A stretch of DNA of 64,000 nucleotides, from the NCBI RefSeq assembly GCF_024213665.1, contig NZ_JANAVP010000004.1, forward strand, positions 62,001 through 126,000, given 5' to 3'. This stretch comes from Streptomyces sp. A3M-1-3. GTDB lineage: Bacteria; Actinomycetota; Actinomycetes; Streptomycetales; Streptomycetaceae. The position numbers were made by a program, and so were the translations under genes. This document shows positions 7,451 to 18,200 of this stretch, in pieces. The notes under the pieces are model-generated. The model did no database searches, was not told the origin of the DNA, and saw nothing but the letters and a program-made list of their open reading frames with translations. Each line of letters opens with the position of its first letter. Within the stretch, counting starts at the first letter, position 1.

Positions 7451-8718
7451 CCGGCCGGCTCCACCAGCACCGTGACGATCTTGTTGCGGCGGCCGGCCGG
7501 GGACTCCGCGGTCAGCCGAAGCGATCGGCCGTCGGGGAGTTCGACCGCCGCCGACGCGCCCGCGATCGGGACCTTGCCCAGCGCCTTCGCCAGCAGACCG
7601 CCGACCGTCTCCACATCCTCGTCGTCGAGTTCGTCCAGGCCGTACAGCTCGCCGAGGTCGCCGATGTCGAGGCGCGCGGTGACCCGGTAGCGCTCGTCGC
7701 CCAGCTCCTCCACGGGCGGGAGTTCACGGTCGTACTCGTCCGTGATCTCGCCGACGATCTCCTCGAGGATGTCCTCGATCGTGACGATGCCGGCGGTGCC
7801 GCCGTACTCGTCGATGACGACGGCGACGTGGTTGCGGTCCTGCTGCATCTCGCGCAGCAGATCGCCCGCGTTCTTGGTGTCCGGGACGAACGCGGCCGGC
7901 CGCATCGCCGTGGAGACGGCCTCGGCCTCGGCGTCGCGGTTGATGTGCGTCCTGCGCACCAGGTCCTTGAGGTAGACGATGCCGACGACGTCGTCCTCGT
8001 TCTCCCCGGTGACGGGGATCCGCGAGAAGCCGGACCGCAGCGCGAGGGTCAGCGCCTGCCGGATCGTCTTGTAGCGCTCGATGCAGACCAGGTCGGTGCG
8101 GGGGACCATGACTTCGCGGACGAGCGTGTCGCCCAGCTCGAAGACGGAGTGCACCATGCGTCGCTCGTCGTCCTCGATCAGCGACTCCTGCTCGGCGAGG
8201 TCGACCATCGCCCGCAGCTCGGCCTCGCTGGCGAAGGGGCCCTTACGGAAACCCTTGCCGGGCGTCAGGGCGTTGCCGAGAAGGATCAGCAGCTGCGGGA
8301 CCGGGCCCATGATCCTCGCGAGCGGCAGCAGTACGTGCGCGGCCGCCGTGGCGGTGTTCATCGGGTGCTGGCGGCCGATGGTGCGCGGGGAGACCCCCAC
8401 CGCCACGTAACTGACGAGGACCATCACACCGATGGCGACGAGCAGCGCCGTCCAGGTCTCCTCGAACTCCTCGAGGCAGGCGTACGTGACCAGCACGCCC
8501 GCCGCCATCTCGCTCGCGACCCGCACCAGCAGCGCGACGTTGAGGTAGCGGGTCGGGTCGGCCGCGACCTGCGCGAGCTTCGCCGCGCCGCGCCGCCCGG
8601 ACCGCACCGCCTCCTCGGCCCGGAAGCTGGAGACGCGGGCGATGCCCGCCTCCGCACACGCCGCCAGCCAGGCGACGACGACCAGCGCGACCGCGCCCAG
8701 GATGAGTTGGACGCTCAC
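7447..8718 (-). CDS. CNNM/CorC-type membrane protein with CBS pair (hemolysin family)
   Basis: 423 residues from GTG 8718, overlapping the ybeY stop by four bases. The N-terminal DUF21 domain has about four membrane segments, starting [12 protein letters not shown]. Two CBS motifs follow (around R-T-D-L-V-C-I-E and [14 protein letters not shown]), then a CorC_HlyC domain ending [11 protein letters not shown]. Proteins of this architecture are linked to Mg2+/Co2+ efflux. The old hemolysin label is historical. It lies in the conserved phoH-ybeY-CBS order on the minus strand. Confidence 0.92.
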   Translation of the reverse strand: MSVQLILGAVALVVVAWLAACAEAGIARVSSFRAEEAVRSGRRGAAKLAQVAADPTRYLNVALLVRVASEMAAGVLVTYACLEEFEETWTALLVAIGVMVLVSYVAVGVSPRTIGRQHPMNTATAAAHVLLPLARIMGPVPQLLILLGNALTPGKGFRKGPFASEAELRAMVDLAEQESLIEDDERRMVHSVFELGDTLVREVMVPRTDLVCIERYKTIRQALTLALRSGFSRIPVTGENEDDVVGIVYLKDLVRRTHINRDAEAEAVSTAMRPAAFVPDTKNAGDLLREMQQDRNHVAVVIDEYGGTAGIVTIEDILEEIVGEITDEYDRELPPVEELGDERYRVTARLDIGDLGELYGLDELDDEDVETVGGLLAKALGKVPIAGASAAVELPDGRSLRLTAESPAGRRNKIVTVLVEPAG

Positions 8719-9212
8719 GAGACGGTGGGCGCCGGGGAGGGCCCGGTCAGGCCGTGCTCGGCCCGCCAGCCGTCGACGATCGCCGCCTGCAGGCCGAACA
8801 TCTCGGCCTTCTCGTCCGGCTCCTCGTGGTCGTAACCGAGGAGGTGCAGCACCCCGTGGACGGTCAGGAGCTGGAGCTCCTCGTCCATGGAGTGCTGCGT
8901 CGCCGCTTCCTCGCCCTGCTTCTTGGCGACCTCCGGGCAGAGCACGATGTCACCGAGGAGCCCCTGCGGGGGCTCCTCGTCGTCCTTGGCCGGCGGGCGC
9001 AGCTCGTCCATCGGGAAGGACATGACGTCCGTCGGGCCTGGCAGGTCCATCCACTGGATGTGCAGCTGCTCCATGGCGGCCTCGTCCACGACGATCACCG
9101 ACAGCTCGGAGAGGGGGTGGATACGCATCCGCGTGAGCGCGTAGCGGGCGATGTCGAGGATCGCCTGCTCGTCGACCTCGGTCCCGGACTCGTTGTTGAC
9201 GTCGATCGACAT
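8715..9212 (-). CDS. ybeY: Endoribonuclease YbeY (16S rRNA maturation)
   Basis: 165 residues from ATG 9212 ([10 protein letters not shown]); an ATG at 9245 would add eleven atypical residues and overlap phoH. The zinc-binding signature [13 protein letters not shown] has the three histidines in the H-x3-H-x5-H spacing of UPF0054/YbeY metalloenzymes, and the preceding T-D-V-M-S-F-P-M segment is also conserved. YbeY acts in 16S rRNA 3' processing and ribosome quality control. The gene follows phoH by about 29 bp and overlaps the CBS gene by four bases, an arrangement conserved across bacteria. Confidence 0.96.
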   Translation of the reverse strand: MSIDVNNESGTEVDEQAILDIARYALTRMRIHPLSELSVIVVDEAAMEQLHIQWMDLPGPTDVMSFPMDELRPPAKDDEEPPQGLLGDIVLCPEVAKKQGEEAATQHSMDEELQLLTVHGVLHLLGYDHEEPDEKAEMFGLQAAIVDGWRAEHGLTGPSPAPTVS

Positions 9213-9241
9213 GGTGCCGGCTTGTCTGCTCTCGTTGGATG

Positions 9242-11338
<2,097 letters not shown>

Positions 11339-11507
11339 GGGCCGGCTCTGTGGCCTGCACATACCTCCCGTTGCAGGGTTCTCGCTGCTCGGGAACCTCT
11401 GGAATACCAAGAGTACGACGCGCCACGGACAAGACCGAGGGGTTTTACCGGCGGGGGATGGTTGCGCGATGTGCCGGCAGCCGATTACGCGGAGTGGCGG
11501 CGTGCGA

Positions 11508-12638
11508 TTACGCGGGGTGTCGGAAGCCGATCGTCGGCACCGCCCGGCGCAGCGGCCACGGCCGGCCGTCCGCGGGCAGCAGGTCCTCCAGGAAGACATA
11601 GCGCCGCAGCGCCTCCGGGTCCCCGCCCGGCAGCGAGCGCACCTGCTGCCACCAACCGGCCACCTCGGCCCAGCCGGGCGCCGACAGCGAGCCGCCGAAC
11701 TCCTGCACCGACAGCGCGGCGGTGAGCCCCGCGAAGGCCAGCCGGTCGGCGAGCGGCCAGCCGGCCAGCGTCCCGGTCAGGAACCCGGCGACGAAGACGT
11801 CCCCCGCGCCCGTGGGGTCGAGGGCCTCCACCAGGATCGCGGGCACCTCGGCGGTCTCGCCGCTCGCCCCGTCCACGGCGTACGCGCCCTCCGCACCCAG
11901 CGTGACCACGGCCAGCGGCACCTTGTCGGCCAGCGCCCGGGCGGCGGCGCGCGGGCAGTCGGTGCGGGTGTAGCGCATCGCCTCCTCCGCGTTGGGCAGG
12001 AACGCCTCGCAGTGCTGGAGGTCGGCGAGGCCCGCGAGGTCCCAGCGACCGGTCTCGTCCCAGCCGACATCGGCGAAGACCCGGGCGCCGCGCCGGGCGG
12101 CGGAGGCGATCCACTCCTCATGGCGGCCGGGCACGAGCGAGGCGACCGCGGCCCGCGCACGGGGCGGGCAGTCCGGGAAGGGGCCGGAGCCGGGCGGCGG
12201 CGGGGCCTCGTGGCCGTGCGAGACCATGGTGCGCTCGCCCTCGTACGCCATGGAGACGGTGACCGGCGAGTGCCAGCCGGGGACGACGCGCGAGCGGGCC
12301 AGGTCGATGCCCTCGCCCTGCTCCAGGGCGTCCCAGCAGTATTCGCCGTAGTGGTCGTCACCGAAGGCCGCGGCCAGCGAGGTGTGCAGCCCCAGCCGGG
12401 ACAGGGCGGTGGCCATGTTCGCGACTCCGCCGGGGCTGGAGCCCATGCCGCGCGCCCAGGACTCGGTGCCGCGGACGGGGGCGCTGTCGAGGCCGGTGAA
12501 GATGATGTCGAGGAAGACCGTGCCGGTCAGGAAGACGTCGCAGTCGGGGTCCTCCGGCGCGCGCAGCCCGCCGAGGGGGTCGAGGGCGGCGCGGTCGAGA
12601 GCGGCGCGGTCCGACTCCTGTCCATCGCGAGTGATCAC
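11508..12638 (-). CDS. PfkB-family carbohydrate kinase
   Basis: 376 residues from GTG 12638. The C-terminal signature L-D-P-T-G-A-G-D-V-F-V-A-G-F contains the catalytic Asp and the anion hole of the ribokinase/PfkB fold. An N-terminal G-G-V-A-N-M-A-T-A-L-S-R-L-G motif marks the sugar-binding side. Substrate (ribose, fructose, adenosine or another) cannot be assigned. It runs in the same direction as phoH but is separated by about 170 bp and probably has its own promoter. The sequence just past the stop contains an imperfect second copy of the terminal ccgcgtaatcg segment, 23 bp away. Confidence 0.88.
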   Translation of the reverse strand: MITRDGQESDRAALDRAALDPLGGLRAPEDPDCDVFLTGTVFLDIIFTGLDSAPVRGTESWARGMGSSPGGVANMATALSRLGLHTSLAAAFGDDHYGEYCWDALEQGEGIDLARSRVVPGWHSPVTVSMAYEGERTMVSHGHEAPPPPGSGPFPDCPPRARAAVASLVPGRHEEWIASAARRGARVFADVGWDETGRWDLAGLADLQHCEAFLPNAEEAMRYTRTDCPRAAARALADKVPLAVVTLGAEGAYAVDGASGETAEVPAILVEALDPTGAGDVFVAGFLTGTLAGWPLADRLAFAGLTAALSVQEFGGSLSAPGWAEVAGWWQQVRSLPGGDPEALRRYVFLEDLLPADGRPWPLRRAVPTIGFRHPA

Positions 12639-12860
12639 GGCGTGCTCCCCGTTCCTGGTGGAGAAAATGGCCAGTTTTACCCTCGCGCAACCGGCCCAAA
12701 CAAATTGTGACTCATGTCACGCCCTGGCCTCTCTTTTCCTCAACTCCACGCGCTTGATACAACTTGGGCCGCGTTCCTGTCATCGGCAGCCGCTCCTCCC
12801 CCCTTTTTCCGGGTTTCCCGGGATTCGCCCGTTCATCACGCATGCCCTCAGGAACGTCCG

Positions 12861-13254
12861 GTGTTCTCGCGCCCGCACTCGCGTCCCCCGTCGCACTCGC
12901 GCCCGCACGCGGCCTGGCCGCTGGTCGCCGTCTTCACCGCCGGCTACCTCGCCGCGTACCTCCTCCCCACCGTCGTCGGCCGCCTCGACGACAGCCTCGG
13001 GCTCACCCCTTCCCAGGCCGGCCTCGTCGGCTCCACCCTGCTGCTGTGTTCGGCCACGGCGGGCTTCACGCTCCCCTCGCGGGTGGAGCGGTACGGGCCC
13101 CGGCACCTGGCCCGCCTCGGCCTGCTGCTGGCGATGGCCGGATACGGGAGCGCCGCGCTGACCTGCTGTCCCGGCCGCTGGCCCGACCACTGTCCCGGCC
13201 GCTGGCCCGACACCGTACGGCTCCGGAGACGGCTGCGGCTCCGTCGGCGGCCGG
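12861..13254 (+). pseudogene. MFS transporter, N-terminal remnant
   Basis: From GTG 12861, preceded by aggaac, the frame encodes a plausible MFS start: a first helix W-P-L-V-A-V-F-T-A-G-Y-L-A-A-Y-L-L-P, a loop G-R-L-D-D-S-L-G-L-T-P-S-Q-A-G, a second helix G-S-T-L-L-L-C-S-A-T-A-G and a third L-L-L-A-M-A-G-Y-G-S-A. After about 100 codons the sequence dissolves into an Arg-rich out-of-character stretch containing a 24-bp tandem repeat, then runs antisense into the deaminase gene. At least nine expected helices are missing, so it is a 3'-truncated pseudogene. Confidence 0.75.
13167..13214 (+). repeat. 24-bp tandem duplication in MFS remnant
   Basis: Two adjacent copies of tgtcccggccgctggcccga plus a few bases, starting at 13167 and 13191, differing only near the end. 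They lie exactly where the MFS remnant loses its transporter character, so they may mark the deletion junction. Confidence 0.85.
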
Positions 13255-14262
13255 TCAGCCGAAGTCGTACGCCTCCACCTCGGCGAGGTAACGCGCCCGG
13301 CGTTCCTCGTCGTGGTCGAGGAACGCCGCCAGGAAGGAGTTGCGGGCCAGCGCGCGCAGTTCCTCGTTGCCGAGCCCGAGTGCCTCGTGGACGGCGTAGA
13401 ACGTCTCGCCGACGTACCCGCCGAAGTAGGCGGGGTCGTCGGAGTTGACGGTGACCAGCAGGCCGGCCTCCATCATCGACCGCAGCGGATGCTCCTCCAG
13501 CGTGTCGATGGCGCGCAGCCGTACGTTCGACACCGGGCAGAGCGTGAGCGGCACCCGGTCCCGCACCAGCCGCTCCACCAGCTCCGGGTCCTCCATCGAG
13601 CGCAGCCCGTGGTCGATCCGTTCGACACCGAGCACGTCCAGGGCCTGCCAGATGTACGCGGGCGGCCCCTCCTCCCCCGCGTGTGCGACCCGCCGCAGCC
13701 CGAGGGCGGCAGCGGACTCGTACACCTCGTGGAACTTCGACGGCGGGTGGCCGGCCTCCGCCGAGTCCAGGCCGACGCCCGCGATCCGGTGCAGATACGG
13801 CCTCGCGGCGTCCAGCGTGCTCGTCGCGGATTCGGCGGACTCGTCACGCAGGAAGCACATGATCAGCTGGGTGGAGACGCCGTACTTCTCCTCGGCGCTG
13901 TCCAGCGCGCGGGCCAGGCCCTCGATCACCGTGCCGATGGGGATACCGCGGCCGGTGTGGGCCTGCGGGTCGAAGAAGATCTCTGCGTGCCGTACGCCCT
14001 GTTCGGCGGCGCGCGCCAGATAGGCGTCGGCGAGTTCGGTGAAGTCGCGTTCCGTCCGCAGTACGGCGATCAACTCGTAGTACAGGTCGAGGAATGACTG
14101 CAGGTCGTCGAAGAGATACGCCTTGCGCAGCTCCGCGCTGTCGGCGTACGGCAGCACAACGCCGTTGCGCCGTGCCAGCGCGAAAGCGTGCTCCGGTTCG
14201 AGCGTGCCTTCGATGTGGAGGTGGAGTTCTGCCTTGGGGATGGGCACGGGGGTCTCGCTCAC
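13255..14262 (-). CDS. Adenine/adenosine deaminase family protein
   Basis: 335 residues from GTG 14262, overlapping the RNase Z stop by four bases. Zinc and catalytic motifs of the amidohydrolase fold are present: [14 protein letters not shown], and V-N-S-D-D-P-A-Y-F. Two features favour the adenine deaminase branch over classical adenosine deaminase: [15 protein letters not shown] near residue 57, and [13 protein letters not shown] where adenosine deaminases usually have a G-D-E-x-G-F-P type motif. It works in purine salvage, giving hypoxanthine or inosine plus ammonia. The exact substrate needs an assay. Confidence 0.87.
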   Translation of the reverse strand: MSETPVPIPKAELHLHIEGTLEPEHAFALARRNGVVLPYADSAELRKAYLFDDLQSFLDLYYELIAVLRTERDFTELADAYLARAAEQGVRHAEIFFDPQAHTGRGIPIGTVIEGLARALDSAEEKYGVSTQLIMCFLRDESAESATSTLDAARPYLHRIAGVGLDSAEAGHPPSKFHEVYESAAALGLRRVAHAGEEGPPAYIWQALDVLGVERIDHGLRSMEDPELVERLVRDRVPLTLCPVSNVRLRAIDTLEEHPLRSMMEAGLLVTVNSDDPAYFGGYVGETFYAVHEALGLGNEELRALARNSFLAAFLDHDEERRARYLAEVEAYDFG

Positions 14263-15167
14263 TGGTGGCGTTTGGGGAGGGGGACGCGAAGCAGGTCGCG
14301 GGCGACGGTCAGTTCCCCCTCGAAGCCCGCGACGCGCGCCTGCCCCTCGAAGAGGTCAGGGTCGCTGTACCGCTGCGAGAAGTGTGTCAGTACCAGATGC
14401 CGTACGCCCGCGTCCCGGGCCGTCCGCGCGGCCTGCCCCACGGTCAGATGCCCGTGGTCGACGGCCAGTTGTTCGTCCTCGTCGAGGAACGTCGACTCGA
14501 TGACCAGCATGTCGCAGCCCTCGGCGAGTTCGTGGACGCCCGGACAGAGCCGGGTGTCCATGACGAACGCGAAGCGCTGCCCCGGCCGCACCTCGCTCAC
14601 CTGCTCCAGGGTGACGCCGTCCAGCACGCCCTCCCGCTGCAGCCGTCCGACGGCCGGACCCTTGATGCCGAACGCGGCGAGCCGCTCGGGCAGCATGCGG
14701 CGCCCGTCGGGCTCGGTCAGCCGGTAGCCGAAGGACTCGACCGGGTGCGAGAGCATGCGCGCTTCGAGGGTGTACGCGGGTGTGGCGGCCAGCACCCCGT
14801 CGGCGGCCACCGGCACCTCGTCCAGCAGCACGGTCTCGCGGTAGGCGGTCGCGTACCGCAGCCGCTCGAAGAAGTGCTGCCCGCTCGCCGGGTAGTGCGC
14901 GGCGACAGGATGCGGAACCTGGTCGAGGTTGATGCGCTGGATGACGCCGGCGAGACCGAGGGAGTGGTCGCCGTGGAAGTGGGTGACGCAGATCCGGTTG
15001 ATGTCGTGCGCGGCGACCCCGGCGCGCAGCATCTGACGCTGGGTACCCTCGCCCGGATCGAAGAGGATGCCCTCGCCGTCCCAGCGCAGCAGGTAGCCGT
15101 TGTGGTTGCGGTGCCTGGTGGGGACCTGGCTCGCGGTGCCGAGCACCACCAGTTCTCGTACGGACAA
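14259..15167 (-). CDS. rnz: Ribonuclease Z (tRNA 3'-processing)
   Basis: 302 residues. The start is TTG 15167 ([17 protein letters not shown]). This leaves 5 bp after the HIT stop, and no ATG or GTG fits. The metallo-beta-lactamase motif [11 protein letters not shown] binds two zinc ions, and further ligands are seen in M-L-S-H-P-V, V-M-D-T and L-V-L-T-H-F-S. The opening [14 protein letters not shown] is typical of RNase Z, the endonuclease that trims tRNA 3' trailers. It overlaps the deaminase gene by GTGA, so HIT, rnz and deaminase form one transcription unit. Confidence 0.95.
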   Translation of the reverse strand: MSVRELVVLGTASQVPTRHRNHNGYLLRWDGEGILFDPGEGTQRQMLRAGVAAHDINRICVTHFHGDHSLGLAGVIQRINLDQVPHPVAAHYPASGQHFFERLRYATAYRETVLLDEVPVAADGVLAATPAYTLEARMLSHPVESFGYRLTEPDGRRMLPERLAAFGIKGPAVGRLQREGVLDGVTLEQVSEVRPGQRFAFVMDTRLCPGVHELAEGCDMLVIESTFLDEDEQLAVDHGHLTVGQAARTARDAGVRHLVLTHFSQRYSDPDLFEGQARVAGFEGELTVARDLLRVPLPKRHQ

Positions 15168-15172
15168 GGTGC

Positions 15173-15532
15173 TTATCCAGGGGGCCAGTTGAGGCCGCGG
15201 CCGCCGAGCAGGTGGGCGTGCGCGTGGAAGACGGTCTGGCCCGCGCCCGTGCCGGTGTTGAAGACGATACGGAAGCCGGTGCCGTCGACCTTCTCCTGCG
15301 CGGCGACCTCACCGGCGGCGACCAGCAGGTCGGCGGCGATCTGCGGCTCGGCGGCGGCAAGCGAGGCGGCGTCCGGGTAGTGCACCCGGGGGACGATCAG
15401 GACGTGCGTCGGTGCCTGCGGATTGATGTCGCGGAACGCGACGGTGGTCTCGGTCTCCCGCACCAGGGTCGCCGGCACCTCCCCCGTGACGACCTTGCAG
15501 AACAGGCAGTCCGCCTGCGGTTCACCCGCCAT
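15173..15532 (-). CDS. HIT family nucleotide-binding protein (HINT type)
   Basis: 119 residues from ATG 15532. An N-terminal C-L-F-C-K zinc-type pair is followed by the HINT core [16 protein letters not shown] and the histidine triad H-A-H-A-H-L-L-G-G near the C-terminus; the middle histidine of the triad forms the nucleotidyl intermediate. HINT proteins hydrolyse purine nucleoside phosphoramidates and aminoacyl-adenylates. First gene of the HIT-rnz-deaminase unit. Confidence 0.94.
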   Translation of the reverse strand: MAGEPQADCLFCKVVTGEVPATLVRETETTVAFRDINPQAPTHVLIVPRVHYPDAASLAAAEPQIAADLLVAAGEVAAQEKVDGTGFRIVFNTGTGAGQTVFHAHAHLLGGRGLNWPPG

Positions 15533-15645
15533 GCCCGGGCCTCCTCGGAGCGTCGATCAGGCTGTGTCGAATCAGGCTGCGTCGATCATTGCGGCCCATG
15601 CTATCCGGCCCACTCCCCTCAGCGCGGTTCGCATACGGTGAGCCC

Positions 15646-16542
15646 ATGCCCCGCAGCGATCACGCCACCCGGCGCCTCGTCGTCGACGACACCACCTATC
15701 TGTGGTCGCTGCGCCACAGCCACCCGGCCGGCAACGGGTACGGCGACCACTGCCGGGAGTCGCTCTCGCTGCGCCGCGAGGGCTCGCGGCACCGGCTGCT
15801 GCTCGTGTTCCGCAACGGACCGGGCCGGATGGTCTCCAACGGGTGCTGGTACGGCGGCTCGGTGGGCGACACCCAGGGCTATCTGCTGAACCTTCACACA
15901 CCGGGGGTCGTCCGCAGGTTCGTGGACGAGGTGGCGGCCCGCGGCCTGTGGGACGGCATCCGGGACGCCGAACTCGACGGCCGGCCGCTCTTCTTCGCGC
16001 TCCGCGCGCAGGACGAGCCTGCCCCACCCGTCGGCACGGCCTGGTTCGGTCGATGCCGTACGCTCGGCCGACGCGGGCGGCGGCGGCCTGCATCCGGTCC
16101 CCCTACCAGGTGGGGCGGGTGGGCCGTGCCCCGTCCGCGGTCGGACAGGGTCAGGACCAGCGGCCCGTACGTCCCAGCAGCAGCGCGGTCGCCGCCGTGC
16201 CGGCCGTGGAGGTGCGCAGTACGCTACGGCCCAGGCGGTACGGCTTCGCGCCGGCCTGCGCGAAGGCCGCCAGCTCCTCCGGGGACACCCCGCCCTCGGG
16301 GCCCACGACCAGCACGATCGAACCCTGCTCGGGCAGGACGGCGGTGGCCAGCGGCTCGCTGCCCTCCTCGTGCAGGACCGCCGCGAAGTCCGCGGTGGCC
16401 AGGAGCGCCGCCACCTGCCTGGTCGTCATCGCGTCCGACACCTCGGGAAAGCGCACCCGCCGCGACTGCTTGCCCGCCTCGCGGACCGCACTGCGCCACT
16501 TGGCCAGGGACTTGGCGCCCCGGTCGCCCTTCCACTGGGTGA
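15646..16542 (+). CDS. Conserved hypothetical protein; C-terminal half doubtful
   Basis: From ATG 15646 (MPRSDHATRRLVVDD) about 130 codons have normal coding character: T-T-Y-L-W-S-L-R-H, a strand R-L-L-L-V-F-R-N-G-P-G-R, W-Y-G-G-S-V-G-D, and L-H-T-P-G-V-V-R-R-F-V-D-E-V. After about position 16050 third-position GC falls and the product becomes Arg/Pro-rich, and from 16151 it runs antisense through the well-supported rsmE gene to 16542. The natural stop has probably been lost by a small indel near 16050. No function is recognised. Confidence 0.5.
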   Translation: MPRSDHATRRLVVDDTTYLWSLRHSHPAGNGYGDHCRESLSLRREGSRHRLLLVFRNGPGRMVSNGCWYGGSVGDTQGYLLNLHTPGVVRRFVDEVAARGLWDGIRDAELDGRPLFFALRAQDEPAPPVGTAWFGRCRTLGRRGRRRPASGPPTRWGGWAVPRPRSDRVRTSGPYVPAAARSPPCRPWRCAVRYGPGGTASRRPARRPPAPPGTPRPRGPRPARSNPARAGRRWPAARCPPRAGPPRSPRWPGAPPPAWSSSRPTPRESAPAATACPPRGPHCATWPGTWRPGRPSTG

Positions 16543-16888
16543 TGCAGCGCGATGCCTGCCACGGCACGACCGCGTCAACGCCCGTCTCCGTCATCGTCTC
16601 GACGGCCAGCTCGCCGCGATCGCCCTTGGGCAGGGCCTGGACGACGGTGATGTGCGGTTCCGGGCCGGGCTCCTCACGGATCTCGTGCAGATCCATCACG
16701 ACGAGCCGGTCCTTGCCCTCGGCGGCCCGGACGATGCCCTCTGCCCACCGGCCGCGGCCGTCCGTCAGGACGACTTCCTCCCCGGCGCGTAGCCGCTTCA
16801 CCGAGACGGCGTGCCGCCCTTCGGGCCCGTCCAGTACGAACTCCGGTCCGCCCGGGACCTGATCGACTACGAACACGGGGGCGGTCAT
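16151..16888 (-). CDS. rsmE: 16S rRNA (uracil1498-N3)-methyltransferase RsmE
   Basis: 245 residues from ATG 16888, overlapping the upstream stop by ATGA. The N-terminal PUA-like part has G-P-E-G-R-H-A-V-S-V-K-R-L. The SPOUT/trefoil-knot part has A-L-P-K-G-D-R-G-E, the W-Q-A-S-R-C segment, V-L-V-V-G-P-E-G-G-V-S-P-E-E, and the knot end L-G-R-S-V-L-R-T-S-T-A, all typical of RsmE. It methylates U1498 of 16S rRNA with S-adenosylmethionine. Confidence 0.95.
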   Translation of the reverse strand: MTAPVFVVDQVPGGPEFVLDGPEGRHAVSVKRLRAGEEVVLTDGRGRWAEGIVRAAEGKDRLVVMDLHEIREEPGPEPHITVVQALPKGDRGELAVETMTETGVDAVVPWQASRCITQWKGDRGAKSLAKWRSAVREAGKQSRRVRFPEVSDAMTTRQVAALLATADFAAVLHEEGSEPLATAVLPEQGSIVLVVGPEGGVSPEELAAFAQAGAKPYRLGRSVLRTSTAGTAATALLLGRTGRWS

Positions 16889-17964
16889 GACGCCCTCCGC
16901 AGCATCAACGCGGCCTGTGCCTCGGCCAGTTCGGCGGCGAGCACCTCCACCAGCTGCCCGGCGGGCAGCTCGCGCGCCATCCGGTGCCCCTGCCCCGCCC
17001 ACAGCGCCATGCCCTGCGCGTCGCCCGCCTTGGCGGCGGCCTTGCGCAGCCCGGTGGTGAGGTGGTGCACCTGGGGGTAGGCGGCCGGCGCGTACGGGCC
17101 GTGCTCGCGCATGAACCGGTTCACCAGACCGCGGGCGGGCCGGCCGGAGAAGGCCCGGGTGAGTTCCGTCCGTACGAACAACGGGTTGGTCAGGGCCTGT
17201 TTGTGCAGCACATTCGCTCCGGACTCGGGACAGACGAGAAACGCCGTGCCCAGCTGCGCGGCCTCCGCGCCCGCCGCCAGCACGGCCGCGATCTGCGCGC
17301 CGCGCATCAGCGCGCCCGCGGCGATGATCGGCAGCTGTACGCTCTCGCGCACCAGCGACACCAGGGACAGCAGCCCGAAGCCGGACCCGTCCGCCTGCGG
17401 GTCGTCCCGGTGCGTCGACTGATGGCCGCCGGCCTCGATGCCCTGCACGCAGAGCGCCGCGGCGCCCTGCCACTGGGCGGTCTTCGCCTCCTCGGCGGAG
17501 GTCACGGTGACCACGGTGACGGTGCCGGCCGCGGCGAACGCGTCGAGCACGGCGCGGGCCGGGCAGCCGAAGGTGAAGGACACCACCGGTACGGGGTCCT
17601 CGAGGAGGGTGGCCAGCTTGGCGTCGTAGCCGTCCTCGCTGTCCGCGCACGAGTCGGTGTCACCGAGCGGGGTCTCGTACCAGGACGCCTCGCCGGCCAG
17701 CTGGTTGCGGTAGACCTCGATGGCGGCGGGGTCCGCGTTGTTGGGCTGCGGCATGAACAGGTTGACGCCGTAGGGCTGGTTGGTGAGCCCGCGCAGCTGT
17801 TTGATCTCCTGGTACATGCCGTCCGCGGTTTTGTAACCGGCTGCCAGGAAACCGAGTCCGCCCGCTTCGGACACGGCGGCGGCGAGCTGAGGACAGGAGG
17901 CGCCGCCCGCCATGGGGGCCTGCACGATCGGATACCGGCAGAGATCGGTCAGTGCGGAGGACAT
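16885..17964 (-). CDS. Nitronate monooxygenase / 2-nitropropane dioxygenase family
   Basis: 359 residues from ATG 17964 (MSSALTDLCRYPIVQAPMAGG). The FMN-dependent TIM-barrel signature is seen in P-I-V-Q-A-P-M-A-G-G, G-G-L-G-F-L-A-A-G-Y, C-V-Q-G-I-E-A-G-G-H, P-I-I-A-A-G-A-L-M and A-A-Q-L-G-T-A-F-L-V-C-P-E-S. Enzymes of the class oxidise alkyl nitronates such as propionate-3-nitronate, often as detoxification; precise substrates vary. It overlaps rsmE by four bases. Confidence 0.88.
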   Translation of the reverse strand: MSSALTDLCRYPIVQAPMAGGASCPQLAAAVSEAGGLGFLAAGYKTADGMYQEIKQLRGLTNQPYGVNLFMPQPNNADPAAIEVYRNQLAGEASWYETPLGDTDSCADSEDGYDAKLATLLEDPVPVVSFTFGCPARAVLDAFAAAGTVTVVTVTSAEEAKTAQWQGAAALCVQGIEAGGHQSTHRDDPQADGSGFGLLSLVSLVRESVQLPIIAAGALMRGAQIAAVLAAGAEAAQLGTAFLVCPESGANVLHKQALTNPLFVRTELTRAFSGRPARGLVNRFMREHGPYAPAAYPQVHHLTTGLRKAAAKAGDAQGMALWAGQGHRMARELPAGQLVEVLAAELAEAQAALMLRRAS

Positions 17965-18036
17965 GACGGCATCGTGCCACGTCCCCCGCACAGCTCCGAA
18001 TCGAGCATTTCGCCTGGCATAGTCCAGTGCTCAGCG

Positions 18037-18200
18037 CCCGTTGAACGCGTCCTTCAGGCGCGAGAACAACCCCTGCTGCCCAGGCTGACTGTGCCGTCCC
18101 GGGGGCCACCCCCCGGACCCCCGGCCGGAAAGACGGCCAGCGCCTACCTCCCGTTGAACGCGTCCTTCAGGCGCGAGAACAACCCCTGCTGCCCAGGCTG
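18037..18200 (+). repeat. Duplicated 3' end of dnaJ (two 51-bp copies, 113-bp period)
   Basis: A 51-bp block at 18037-18087 is repeated without change at 18150-18200, the second being the true end of dnaJ. On the minus strand each encodes Q-P-G-Q-Q-G-L-F-S-R-L-K-D-A-F-N-G followed by Arg and a stop: TAG at 18144 for the gene, TGA at 18031 for the downstream copy. The 62-bp spacer contains a C/G-rich palindrome near 18099-18116. Confidence 0.95.

Noticed and set aside
16542..16862. Plus-strand continuation of frames antisense to rsmE
   Set aside because: rsmE has all family motifs; the antisense product has none.
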